Shown in pieces: positions 35,136-46,105 of a stretch of DNA of 64,000 nt. Both the position numbers and the translations under genes were made by a program. The DNA is taken from the NCBI GenBank assembly GCA_018292915.2, contig JACVVK020000480.1, positions 385,001 to 449,000 on the forward strand, written 5' to 3'. How positions within the stretch are numbered: position 1 is the stretch's first letter; every line of letters starts with the position of its first letter. The notes under the pieces are model-generated. The model had not been told where the DNA came from. It searched no databases and worked only from the letters and a program-made list of their open reading frames with translations. This DNA comes from Batillaria attramentaria (lineage: Eukaryota; Mollusca; Gastropoda; Batillariidae).

Positions 35136-36419
35136 AACAAAAATGTAACGTTGGACAAAGGATGCAAACTGGTGACACAGACTCGGCTGACTCGGCTGAC
35201 ATGAAAGAGCTAGTTTTACAAGCGTAAACACGCAAGCTTTTCAAACCATATTTCCTCAACATCCGGCAGAATTAATGGACGTGCTTCCGGTAAAAAAGAA
35301 CAACCCCAAAACAACAAAACAAACAAACCATTAACTCATAGCATCAAACAAAATGCTGGACCGTCACTGTGCATTGTGGTTCTTCACACCAGAGACATCG
35401 ACTGCATCTTATACCACAATTCACACGCTTAAGTATACATGCTCACCCTGGCGTTTCCGCTCAATATTTCTTTGATTATAACCTTTCATCGATTTGACGT
35501 CAAAGACATGATGCGAAGGCGGCTGTAGTTGCGATGACATTTTCAGTTACGCTTCGTCGGCTGTTTCTTTTGTCTGCTGGAGACAAGAATATAATGGTCA
35601 CGCTCCGTTGCTCGATACCAAATGATAGTGTTTTTCTTGATGCACTTCCTTGTGGGCGTCACAAAGGCGAGATGACCGACCTCCTTACACTGTTCAAGAC
35701 TTCCTGGTTCCTTGAGTCACGTGCTGCTGTCGGTTGGAGAGGTCTTCAGCTTTGGAGGACTTTCCCTTTCGCTGTGTGTCAGACTTGCGCTATTGATAAC
35801 CAATCGCGCTTTCCAGAATAACCTGAAAAGGTCTGAAAGTTTCGGTTCTTTGGTCTGTCTTCGTAGCATGTCCACCACACCTACCCTCGTCTATAAAAAA
35901 AAAACAAAAAACAAAAACCACGGTACTTAGGCCCAGTCAGGAAAATCCAGAAAGGCAAACTTGATGGCGGTCTTTCTAAAGAGTACAGTATTACGCTGGA
36001 CAGTTCAGCTATATCAAATATGTGTGTATGCACCCCCCCCCACCCCCATCCCGCACCACTGCCCTCACAACTCCATGATAATTTTGACGGAAACGCAAAA
36101 AAGTAACTACCCCTCCCCCCCCCCCCCAAACCTCCATAAAAGATTTTTTAAAAACGAGGAGCAGTTTCCAGCATAATTAAACCTGATTGCATTTTCTCCC
36201 AACACCTTCCAAGGAAGTCGGCCATATATATAACAGATATGAGACGGAAGCTGAGACGTCTAAATTTAAGCCTGAAGGTCTTTTCGATAATCAGCGTAGT
36301 CATTTTTTATGGCTTTTATCGATCATGCAGTCCTGTGGATCATCCGATCCATTACGAAAGTCACCTCGGGTGCTGCGTAATGCTGCTGCAAAATCGAGAT
36401 GGTATCATTCGTGACCAAG
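35136..36419. other. No gene seen
   Basis: Short overlapping frames only. C-runs are at about 36033-36042 and 36115-36127. Confidence 0.4.
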
Positions 36420-36965
36420 TGTTTTAACCGCTTTACAGTCCGATTTCTTTAAGATTTGTTTTTTATTTGTAAGGTCTGGAAATCGTTCGTGCTGATAGAG
36501 TATCAAGCTTTATTTTTCCCAGAGAGGTGTTGGCACTCTTTCAATCATTAGTGTGATCTTGTGACGTCTAAGCTGCTTAAAGAGCTTGTGTTTTAACCGC
36601 TTTGGCTTGTAGCCAATATAGGGCAAGGCGGACTTGTCCAATGGCATACAAAGCACACATCTCCTAGATCTACTTCCCATATATATGTTTAGACCTTATG
36701 CAGATAGAATATCAAGTTTTATTTTCCCCAGAGAGGTGTTGGCACTCTTTGAATCATTTGTGTGATCTTGTGATGTCGAAGCTGCCTGAAGAGCTTGTGT
36801 TTTAACCGCTTCATAGTAAAACTTCTTCAAGATTTTTTAAAATTTTATTTAAGGTTTAAAACTTGTTTTTGCTGAAAAAGTATCAAGTTTTATTTGTCCC
36901 AGAGAAGTGTTGGCATTCTTTCAGTCATGTGTGTGATCTTGTGGCGTCGAAGCTGTCTAAACGGT
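36420..36965. repeat. Degenerate tandem repeat, three copies of 170-210 bp
   Basis: TTTTAACCGCTT starts copies near 36422, 36591 and 36800. Each goes on to TATCAAG(C/T)TTTATTT, CCCAGAGAGGTGTTGGCA, TGTGATCTTGTGACGTC and AAGCTGC. The middle copy has an extra block of about 45 bp. Confidence 0.9.
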
Positions 36966-37074
36966 AATTGCTCTGCAATTTTTGTTTTGCCACTAGCTAG
37001 ACTTGTCCGACTTATTTGAACATCTTGGTGAAACGATGATGTCACCCCAGCAATTGCGATTGAAAACAGTTTTT

Positions 37075-37345
37075 TCTGTGCAGAGAGGGGGCATAGAAAA
37101 ACTGATTTTCTGCAGAAAAAAAAGGACACAATCCTGTTTCCTGCAGAAAAACAAGAAATAGCAGTTTTTTTCAGATTCCCGATTTTTCTGAAATTTTGTC
37201 TATTTTGTCATCCCTCGCCAATGTTTTCTGCAGAAAAGTAGGGTATTCTGCAGCAACACCATTTCCGGTTTTCGTCGAATTTTCTCCAGAAAACTTTTTT
37301 TCCTGTTCAAAAGTGCTTTTTCTGCCGAAAAATAAAAGCATACTT
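37075..37345. repeat. Cluster of palindromic TTTTCTGCAGAAAA-type motifs
   Basis: TTTTCTGCAGAAAA or one-base variants occur near 37111, 37137, 37225, 37247, 37271 and 37317, with further half-motifs (TTTTTCTG, CAGAAAA) between. They are irregularly spaced over about 270 bp, immediately after the tandem repeat above. Confidence 0.85.
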
Positions 37346-37784
37346 ATTTAACTGTCGATTTTTCTGTTGAAAACTGCTACTTTTGTCAGATTTCGCCAAC
37401 CATATATGCTTTAATTCTCATCGTAAATCGCCGTCTCACCGGACTCCTTCAAACCACCCGATACGCCCCTCGTGATAGGAAAAGGGCTGATGACAAAAGA
37501 GTCAGGCGCTCTTGACGGTAAGTTTACCCAGCCGGCTCCTGTCCTTCAGCATTTGCACAGATCCTCGGGTAAGACTACAATGAGGGTAGCTGTAGAGTAC
37601 AGAAAATGTCAACTGCAGGATCAGGCGGGACAGAAGCACCAAGTCAAACATTTTAACACGCCCTCCAGTCAGGCCCTCCAAAAGTCGACGAAAAGGGCAA
37701 ACGATCGTGTAGAAGTCGTCCATTGTAAACGAGTGCACGACGTGACTACCCTAGATACAGCACTGGTGGGACTGGAGAGGAAGG

Positions 37785-37924
37785 GTGGGTGGGTGTTGGG
37801 TGGGTGGGTGGGTGCTGGGGTGTTTAACGTCCTTTTCCACCACATACGGGTGATATCAAAGACGGGACAACGAGAATAAGTGCAGCACAAATATTTGACC
37901 CCGGCCGGGATTCGAACTCACGAC
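37785..37924 (-). mobile_element. SINE family A copy 10, head-truncated
   Basis: GGGT-repeat tail, body and B box GAGTTCGAATCCC are present. The A-box half is absent beyond 37924. Confidence 0.9.
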
Positions 37925-38071
37925 CAAAATGGTGTGAATTGAGCTCATTCTAACAATGGGGAAACAGTTCAGATAGATAAACTGTAACGCAGATTCGATT
38001 TGCCTACTGGGCAAGGATGGGAATTTTCCCCATGGACTCAAATTCTTATGCAGATTCGAACGTCGCTGTCT

Positions 38072-38537
38072 GGTAGTTTTTTTTTTTTTCCTGCCCTAAC
38101 TCTTCGCCAGTTCCAGTGTTATTCCTCTCAGGTCATGGGTGAAATCCACGGAGGGCTCGGGAGCTGGGACAATTTCTTATGCTTGATCATGATGAGGATG
38201 ATGATGGTATAATGACGCTATGGAGGTCCGTGTGGTTTGGGACTGCGCGACAGGGCGCGTTTCCTGTCATGAATATGCTGGCGTTAACCAGGAACGGGGA
38301 CTACAGCGCCTGCAGTGCCGGCCTTGTGATCATCAACCTCCTGAGATGTTTCATAACAATGGAAACAACCCCAAAGTCGCATCCGTGGAGTGATTGAGTC
38401 TCGGCAGTGTAGCAACAGCCTCCCCATTGGGCCCATAGCACACCCACTAGAAGGAAAAGCCGGCCTAGGGAAGAAAAATCCCGCTTGCCTCGGCTAAGAT
38501 TCGAACCCGGGTCTCCTGAGCGATGGTCCGAAGATGG
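38072..38537 (-). mobile_element. SINE family B copy 2
   Basis: T-run (tail) at about 38077-38090, then family B blocks on the minus strand. A B-box-like GGGTTCGAATCTTAGCC lies near 38500 and the extreme head is truncated. There is one deletion in the middle relative to the copy at 40147. Confidence 0.92.
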
Positions 38538-38675
38538 TACGTTCTTTTTCGTCTACACAGCACGATGATCCACAAAATGTGAACGTTTAAGGTTAGATAA
38601 AAAGATAAGGCCTAGCAGGGCCGCTAAACCGAATACAGAACACAACCATGCGCGTATTAGCAGCAGCAGCAGTAA

Positions 38676-38720
38676 CAGCACCACCACCACCACCACCACC
38701 ACCACCACCACCACCACCAC
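38676..38720. repeat. (CCA)n microsatellite
   Basis: About 15 CCA triplets, preceded by AGC/AGT triplets. Confidence 0.96.
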
Positions 38721-39176
38721 AATAACAAACTGGCTAATTTAAATGCATGTTCATCTAAATTTAAGTATCCTAGCTGACCAGCTGAATGAAATAGGTTACA
38801 GCGATGGTCATTACAGAAATCAGGTAAGGTCTCGGCGTTCCGCGTTCTTTTCTTAAATCTTCAGTCCGTAGATCCATCTGACGCATGTCGTGTAGATTGA
38901 ACCAATAGAATTACACCTAACTAGGCGTACGACGCGTCAGCAAATCGAGTTACAGCATGCTGGTTACAGGCTGTCAGTCACTATTGACCCACTATAGGAC
39001 ATTCTTGCACTCTTGTTGCCCTTTGCACAGGTTCATCAAAAATTCAGTGCAGCTAAATGCGCCTGAGGCTATTACCGTTTACAAAGAAATTGTGTCTCGT
39101 AATATTGAATTTTACAACACATGTTGTTTTGAAAACTTCGCAGACACGCGACGATCAAAGCCATCAGATCGAACTC

Positions 39177-39178
<2 letters not shown>

Positions 39179-39211
<33 letters not shown>
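39179..39211. repeat. (GT)n microsatellite
   Basis: About 16 GT units. Confidence 0.95.
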
Positions 39212-39214
<3 letters not shown>

Positions 39215-39396
39215 AAGGCATTTGATTTAGATCGGTTATCTCCGTTTCTTTCCGGTAGGCATACTTTCTCCCCATTTTCTTTGACATAAGGTTATCTCGA
39301 AGGACAAAACGGTTTAGTTTGTTAAAAGTTCTGAAAACCGAGTTGATCGTTCGTTGAAAGTGACTTACCATGATCACGCTGCTGCAGCGCTCTGAG

Positions 39397-39905
39397 GAAT
39401 GAACATCGTTCGAGACGAGGAGCTTTTCTTTTCTCCTATGGAGCATACAACTTAATTTCCATTTTATGGGATGAAGGCTAAGTTCTTATGTCGAATGCCT
39501 TGTAGCAGGTTTCCTGTCGCTGTTGGTCCTTTAAAACCCAGCGTGCCAGCCAGGTTCTAATGCACCAAGATGTGGAATGAATATACATTGCTCCAGACTA
39601 GGAGCTTTTTTTGGAACAGACAATGTTTTGGGATGAAGGATAAATTCTTATGTCGAATGCCTTGTAGCAGGTTTCCTGTTGCTCCATTTAAGCCAATCCT
39701 TCCATCCAGGTTCTGTTGCTCCAAGATGTTCCGTGGAATGAATATATATTGTCCCAGACGAGGAGCGTTTTTGTCCCATGGAGCAGACAACTTAATTTCC
39801 ATTTTTGGGGGGATGAAGAATAAATTCGTATGTCGTATGCCGTTTAGATGGTTTCCTGTTGCTGTCGCTCACTGAAACCCAGCATGCCACCCGGGTTCTA
39901 ATGCC
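39397..39905. repeat. Satellite-like array, three copies of 160-180 bp
   Basis: GAATGAA(C/T)AT begins copies at 39397, 39575 and 39736. Shared blocks are AGACGAGGAGC, CAACTTAATTTCCATTTT, GGGATGAAGG, TTCTTATGTCGAATGCC, GGTTTCCTGT and CAGGTTCTAATGC. Small gaps explain the unequal periods. The frame is open in part (101 aa) but repeats itself without conservation at protein level. Confidence 0.92.
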
Positions 39906-39998
39906 TCATGATGATGACGACGATAATGATGATGACGATGATGTTCAAAACAAATGTTGGCGGTGATGGTGATGATGATGATGATGGGATCCATAAGG

Positions 39999-40072
39999 TT
40001 TGTGCTGGCTTTTTTCTCGTCTCCTGGTCTTTAACATCACCCCCGTGTGAATAATAATAATAATAATAATCT
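39999..40072 (+). mobile_element. SINE A body fragment joined to (AAT)n
   Basis: TTTGTGCTGGCTTTTTTCTC and a degraded TCTTTAACATCACCC match the A body, then GTGTG leads into seven AAT triplets. Too short to classify further. Confidence 0.6.
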
Positions 40073-40146
40073 TTGTTGTGTACATGGAACAGGAATCTTC
40101 TTCGTCACTGTCGTATAATAAAATAAAATAAAAAGTGAAAGTAAAA

Positions 40147-40634
40147 TTTTTTTTTTTTTTTTTGCCCCAACTCTTTGCCAACTCCAGTGGTGCTCCTCCC
40201 AGATCATGGGCGGAACCCACGGAGGACTCGGAAGCTGGGACAATTTTTATTATGCATGATGATGGAGATGAGGATGATAGTAAGATGATGCTATGGAGGT
40301 CCATGTGGTTTGGGACCGCGGGACAGGGCCGCATTCCACGCCTCCTGTCATAAATATCCCGGTATTAACCAGGCCCGGGAACTACGGCACCTGCGGTGCC
40401 GGCCGTGTAATCATCCACATCATAAGACGTGTCATACTAAGGGAAGCACCCCCAAAGTCGCACCCGTGAAGTGGGCGAATCTCGGCGGTGTGGCAACAGC
40501 CTCCCCATTGGGCCCATAGCACACCCGCTCTGGGTAGGAGCCGACCTAGGTAGGAAAAATCCCGCTTGCCTCGGCTGGGATTCGAACCCGGGTCTCCCGG
40601 TCCATGATCCGAAGTGCTAACACTACGGGGGCCG
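40147..40634 (-). mobile_element. SINE family B copy 3, full length (488 bp)
   Basis: The best copy. On the minus strand it has head CCCCGTAGTGTTAGCACTTC, B box GGGTTCGAATCCC, a long unique body and an A-run tail. A perfect 12-bp target duplication GTGAAAGTAAAA lies at 40135-40146 and 40635-40646. The head resembles an Asp/Glu-type tRNA start. Such a long body is unusual for a SINE and suggests a composite. Confidence 0.96.
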
Positions 40635-40824
40635 GTGAAAGTAAAAATGTTATAGTAAACTATACAAAAATGTTTAACAATATATACATAATGGCATGTA
40701 CTTAAAATAAACTTTATGAAGGAGATTATTGATAAAGAAATTTAAAAAAGAATTGCATTGGCTCCTCTCAGTCATCTAGTATTATTATATATCATTATCA
40801 CATTTATCACCTAGCATCTCGGGG

Positions 40825-41155
40825 CGGTCGGTGGTCTAGTGGTTAAGAGACTTGTCACCGATGCGAGAGGCCGGGTACTCTCCGGGTACTCCGGCTTCCT
40901 CCCCCTCTGCTTTGGAAATGTTCAGCCCACAAAATTTGAAAAATAAATGCAATTCTAAATTCCGAAATTTAAATAGCTGAGCTGACTCTTCGCACCACGT
41001 GATTGTAATGTGTTTATGTCCAGTGTGTGAGAGAATGCGTGTGATTCACGTGAGCGTGCGTGTTGGGTTCAGTTCGCGCCGCTTTGAGCCGATTCATGAA
41101 ATTGGGTAAAGCGCCCATACAATATTCATTATTATCATTATTATTGTTATTATCT
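40825..41155 (+). mobile_element. SINE family C copy 3, full length with head
   Basis: tRNA-like head GGTCGGTGGTCTAGTGGTTA, then GGGTACTCTCCGGGTACTCC, GGAAATGTTCAGCCCAC, GAGCTGACTCTTCGCACCAC, GTGATTCACGTGAGCGTGCG, AAATTGGGTAAAGCGCCC and an ATT-rich tail. The AAAGCGC 3' end matches L2-type tails, suggesting L2 machinery mobilised it. Confidence 0.9.
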
Positions 41156-41280
41156 AATTACAATTTACCTTACAATTAAATACCTTATCACAGTCTGCCA
41201 TCATAATTGTGTACGTCCCGGTTATTCTCACAGCATGTGTAAAATGTAAAACGACGTTCAATCCTGCACCCAAGAAATCA

Positions 41281-41303
41281 AAAAAAAAAAAAAAAAAAAA
41301 AAA
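41281..41303. repeat. Poly-A run
   Basis: Twenty-three A following AATC; not linked to a recognisable retroposon. Confidence 0.8.
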
Positions 41304-41720
41304 GATCAGCTGATATCGATAGTAGTTGACGTTATAATACCTTACACAAATAAACAGTTCCACGTCAACATCTGTATGCTCTTCGACCCATTGTTCACAC
41401 CGGACTGGATTTGTAGTTCGCACTCTCGGTCTGACGACCCTACCCTAGCTCAGCACCGTTTTAGATAATGCATCTGGTCGCGCTTCATGGTCCGTTGCGC
41501 ACAAAATTGCCGGCACTAATCTGCTACAGAGGTTTTCGGAGCAATCAAACAGCCATCGGGCGATGGGCGGCGCGGCCCGTGTTGTTAATGTTAGACTATA
41601 TGGTCTCCCAGTGCGTGAAGCCGAACGAAAACAGTATGGACCATAGGGTCCTGTTTCAGTTGTTAGTCTCAGACAATAGACACGAAGCGCTGAGCAGTTC
41701 CAATTCACGCCACTGGATGG

Positions 41721-41932
41721 GTGGTCGAAGTGTACAGAAAACAGCCCTGCCGCGAGTATCAGTTCGTTTCGACGCACTTCTATTCTAGCTTTGCTGCCCC
41801 GTCACTCTGGAACGCACTACCTGCCGGCCTGAGAAACCAGTCGGACATAGATTGTTTCAAGTCTGACTTGAAAACGCATCTATTCCGGCTGGCTTTCGAC
41901 TAGGCCCACTTACCTCCTCCTGATTCAGCTGC

Positions 41933-42009
<77 letters not shown>

Positions 42010-42105
42010 GGAATGGGTGCGTGAGTACGCGCATTGAGTCACTTGTGAGAGTTTTTGCGCTATACAAAGTACAATTCATTATTATTCTTATCATTATTCA
42101 GTAAA
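41721..42105 (+). pseudogene. LINE reverse-transcriptase C-terminus, with CTG and GT repeats in its 3' region
   Basis: The frame ending at 41903 reads FAAPSLWNALPAGLR then FKSDLKTHLFRLAF and stop, the same C-terminal signature as the remnant at 4266. The 3' untranslated part is interrupted by (CTG)9 (41929-41955) and (GT)n (41956-42008) and ends with TTTTGCGCTATACAAAGTAC and ATT triplets (about 42051-42100). It is truncated upstream; the preceding 300 bp do not read as polymerase. Confidence 0.82.
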
Positions 42106-42454
42106 CTTCCCAAAGGCGTGGCTGTGCCCGGAGAAGCCGATGCACGGCCCACCTCATCTCTGAGAAGTCTTCCAAGTGTTGTCTTTCAGGCTGCTCCAAT
42201 GGTTCACAGGGTCCCAGTCACGCTGTCGACCACTGCCTCGCCTCTGCTCTGCAAATGGTCGATGGAATGAGATCAGAGGAGTTGTTCCTGCAAGCTGCTC
42301 ACATTCCCCAGCATCTTTGGATCTCCTGTTTCTAGGCGCAGACCATCCATTATGCTTGCCTGGCCGGCGAGAGAACGAAAACAGTGTGTGATTTAATCTG
42401 GGAAAGTGTGAGCAAAGCACGGAGTCTGAGTTGCAGTAATCGAGTTCTAAACGC

Positions 42455-42598
42455 TCGGGGACAAACAAACAAACAAACAAACAAACAAACAAACAAACAA
42501 ACAAACAAACAAACACCTTCCACCCAACAATCAAATCAAAAACAATACAAAAAACAAAAACAAAACAAAACAACAACAGCAACAACAATAACAACAGT

Positions 42599-42639
<41 letters not shown>

Positions 42640-42715
42640 ATAAAGCAAAACAAAACAAAAACACCACACAAACAAAACAAAGAAATAATAATAATAATAA
42701 TAATAATAAAAACCA
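42455..42715. repeat. (CAAA)n, (CAA)n and (ATA)n low-complexity tract
   Basis: CAAA units (42460-42513), CAAAA, CAA units (42600-42641) and ATA units (42687-42709). Long homopolymer frames on both strands are artefacts. Confidence 0.95.
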
Positions 42716-44044
42716 CAAGCAATAAACCAGCAACGCAAAAATCAAAAGCAACTTCAACAGGAAAAAAATACAACAAACCAGCAACAACCCCCCCCCCCCT
42801 TACCCCCAAAACAAATATAAGAAACAATAACGAAACAACACCAACAACAACAAAAACAAAAAAACAACACAAGACAAAACAAACATAAGGAAGGTACACT
42901 TAGGGCAGCCATGAAACAACAGGCTCCAGGCAACGATCATTTCGCATTCACAGCACTCAGTGTGTGTGTGATCAGTCGGCTGGCTGATAAAACTTCAGTT
43001 GCCGAGAGTAAGTTTGACAAGTAATTTGCAGTGCGACGCTTCGCGGCACTTCAAACAATATTTGGGCAGGCAGCGTATTCATATGACAGAATGCGATTAG
43101 TGTTTATTCGCTCGTGCTGTCCAAACCGTCAAATGAATTTCCGAGATACAGTTCCTGTGTTTGGGTCTCCGCTAGAACAGAGGCTTGGCGTTGTTGAAAA
43201 GAGCATGAACGTCATCTCTCTCTCTCTCTCTCCCTCTCTCTCTCTCTCTTTCTCTCCCTCCCTCTCTCTCTCTCTCTTTCTCTCTGTATCTCTTTGGGGA
43301 ACAGCTTTGCTACTGAAATATTGGCTACAGTCGTGTGTGGGTGGCGGCGCCCGCTTTTTTGGTTTTATTACCATTTTTTTTTTGTCGCTACGCGTGTGCT
43401 TTAAAAAAATCATCATTTGTGGTTGTAGCAACGGCAAGTTATATGACTGGTTTGTGGGCCAAAAACTTCCACAGATGGAAAATAAATTTCATTTTATTTC
43501 TCTCTTGTGGATTGGGTGATTGCGACGGTGAATCTCCACTCGCCATATCTCACATTGTGTGTCTTACTTTGTTTTAGTCATTATAATTCCATTTTTCCCC
43601 AGCTCTTCATTGACGCCTCTGGTGTCCAAACCAGCCGTCAAAAGCGTTGTTTGCATGGTCTGAGTTCCCCTGTCATTCGTAGCTGAGTGCAAAATCCAAT
43701 TCATCTGTAACCGACCTGAGCGCACTGGATACTGATGCTATCAAGTTACACAAAACATCGTCATGCAAAATGCAGGGGAAAATGTCAAAATCATCCATCA
43801 AGAGGATGCTGCCCCTTTCAGCTTGGCAGATTTTGAAAATCACACAAAGGCTTTTTTCCCCCTTAGTCCCTTAGCGTAGGCTGTAGTTTCAGGCGACTGC
43901 GAAATAAATGCGCATGCCTATGCAGTGCAGTTCGGTACAGGATGGCACCTATGCGCTTGGGTAAGTTCAAACGCGCTCCACTCCTCTTTGAAGAGTCTTT
44001 TCATCGTCGTCAGCACCGGCCATCTAGCTATTGAAGTAATGTAC

Positions 44045-44049
<5 letters not shown>
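42716..44049. other. No gene seen
   Basis: CAA/A-rich to 42890, a CT-rich tract (43218-43283), otherwise unique-looking. The 162-aa plus-strand frame (43031-43519) crosses the CT tract and has no recognisable domain. Confidence 0.4.
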
Positions 44050-44096
<47 letters not shown>

Positions 44097-44118
44097 ATGC
44101 GTGCGTCTGTGCGTGCGT

Positions 44119-44173
<55 letters not shown>

Positions 44174-44206
44174 TAGAGAGAGAGAGAGAGAGAGGGGGGG
44201 GGGGGG
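44050..44206. repeat. Two (GT)n tracts, (GA)n and G-run
   Basis: GT at 44050-44093 and 44121-44171 separated by CATGCGTGCG, then GA and a G-run to 44206. Confidence 0.95.
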
Positions 44207-44280
44207 TTAGCGTTTTCTGCTGAAGCGTCGCGAGGGTAATTTCAAAGAAGCAGCTCCGGAATAACCTGTACACAACCTGT

Positions 44281-44338
44281 TGGGATTTGAACCTTCGACC
44301 TTCCGATCTCGAGGTCGGTACTCAACCGGTTACGCCAT

Positions 44339-44346
<8 letters not shown>
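44281..44346 (-). mobile_element. tRNA-like sequence (SINE head or tRNA pseudogene), family F
   Basis: On the minus strand GATGGCGTAACCGGTTGAGT (A-box region) is followed at the right distance by GGTTCAAATCCCAAC (B box). The 7-bp acceptor stem does not pair, so it is not a functional tRNA gene. A GA microsatellite (44341-44378) abuts it. Confidence 0.7.
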
Positions 44347-44380
<34 letters not shown>

Positions 44381-45166
44381 TCCCCAGACATACTGAACGC
44401 AATCTTCAAAAAGTCAAAGCTAACCCCGGTACGCAACTCTCATGTGAGAGCGGTACTAATAATTCTCCTCTCAACGGCCAGCATATACCGCCAAGACACA
44501 CGCGAGTCGTGAGACGGGCAAGGTTGGGCAAAGGTTTGCACGGAAGCTAGCCAATCAATAACCGTGTTAACCACGTCGCTTCCAATTGTGCGGGGCCTTT
44601 TCTTTTATGCAGATTACGTTGACAAAGACCCCTGGCTCTCAACCAGCCCTCCCTTTGAAGCACGGGCCTCTGAAAACAGGAGGACAGTCGATTATGGAGG
44701 GCTGCGAAAACACATCAGATACTTGGCCTGGGAAAGAAGCAACAAATTCTCACCTCGTGCTAACGATGCTGAAATCGGCGACGGGGGTCCCCAAAAACAA
44801 CTCAACCCTAGGGACGACAGGGAAGGCCACTCAAGCGCACGGAGCGCAGTGAGCTCCCTTTGCATCATCTGCTTTTTCAAGGCATCGTTAATGAAGTTTT
44901 CTCTTCTCGTGTGCGGCACGCGCTGGGGAAAACGTTGGGGGGAAAATGGAAACACACCGCTAGGGTGCAGCACATCAGCGGAGTCACGGAGAGGAGTTTG
45001 CTAGGGGTTTTTTTTTTGGTCTTGCTCATTCCTGACTTCATTAACTGGGATGTCAAACTTTGGTTTTTGTGCCCTCGCACAGTTGCCGGCTGATTCTGTG
45101 CACATAGTGTGTGGAGCTGCGCATGTTCAGCCTGGAGAGAATCACTTAAGGCTAATGGTCATTTCT

Positions 45167-45187
45167 GTACCCCCCCCCCCCCCCCCC
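45167..45187. repeat. C-run; (CT)n nearby
   Basis: C-run of 18 or so, then CT array at 45247-45270 adjoining the next SINE. Confidence 0.9.
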
Positions 45188-45270
45188 GCTACTCCCTTCA
45201 CTTTTTCTTTCGCCTCATCCTTGTTAACACTGCCCTCACTTCCAGGCTCTCTCTCTCTCTCTCTCTCTCT

Positions 45271-45396
45271 TCTAATGCTCGGGTCGTGAGTTCCTATCCC
45301 GGCTGGGACCAAATCTTTGTGCTGGCTTTTTCATCGTTGCCCCGTCTTTGATATTACCCGTATGTGGTGGAAAAGGACGTTAAACCCCTTAACACC
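45271..45396 (+). mobile_element. SINE family A copy 11, 5'-truncated
   Basis: Starts at TCTAATGCTCGGGTCGTGAG inside the tRNA head directly after a (CT)n tract; body and AAAGGACGTTAAACCCC tail are intact, followed by C-runs. Confidence 0.92.
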
Positions 45397-45519
45397 CCCC
45401 CCCCCACCCCACCCCCCCCCCTCTCTCTCTGGACGCCGGGATAGGTGAATGGTACAGCTGTACTTTCATGAAAAACGTGCAGCTTTGAGTAGGAACCTGA
45501 TGTACTGATCGAGCCATTC

Positions 45520-46105
45520 CTGTACCGTGGCCGCGTTTCTCTTGGCCCCTGCGACGACGGGCTAACCGAGACCGAGCCGAGCTAAGTGATACCTAAGAAG
45601 GAAAAAACAAAAATACTCGGTGACAAGAAAAGTGGACAGTTGCGAACTTTGAGGTCCCAGTAATATTTCACAGCGCGCACAGAAGCGGTGAAAACTGTCG
45701 CATTCACCAGCACAGTACATTTTCAGCCTGTTTAGAGATTATTTCCTGCATGAGTTATCCCCCGTGCATACACAGACCCGCAGCAAGCATGCATTTTTCG
45801 TGGGAGCGTTGTGCTCTGCCACGAAAAATGCGTGCTTGTTGCGACAAGGGAGACAACTCATGCAGACAATACTCTCAAAAGAGGCTGAAAATGTACTCTG
45901 CTGGTGAATACGACAGTTTTCATCGCTTCTGTGCACACTGTGAAATAACACTGGGACCTCAAAGTTGTTCGGAACTGTCCACTTTCCTTGTCACCGAGTT
46001 TTTTTTTTCTTCTTAGATATCACTTAGCTCGGCTCGGTCTCGGTTAGCCCGATGTGGACGTCGTCGCAGGGACATAGAGAAGCGACGGACCCGGAACAGG
46101 GTAGT
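45520..46105. mobile_element. Long inverted repeat / foldback element (arms about 285 bp)
   Basis: The left arm (about 45520-45803) and right arm (45819-46105) are reverse complements through most of their length: for example CTAACCGAGACCGAGCCGAG at 45562 pairs with 46026-46045, and AAAATGTACTCTG-type and GCAAGCATGC-type blocks pair near the centre (TTTTTCGTGG/CCACGAAAAA). The 15-base loop itself carries GAGC/GCTC. A small unpaired insert (GTCCACAT-type) lies in the right arm near 46053. It contains GGGAGACAACTCATGCA. No transposase. Confidence 0.92.

Noticed and set aside
41445..41777. Minus-strand 110-aa frame opposite the LINE remnant
   Set aside because: No recognisable domain; it overlaps a degenerate retroelement region and is probably a shadow frame.
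43031..43519. 162-aa plus-strand frame
   Set aside because: It crosses a CT microsatellite and shows no domain or splice context.
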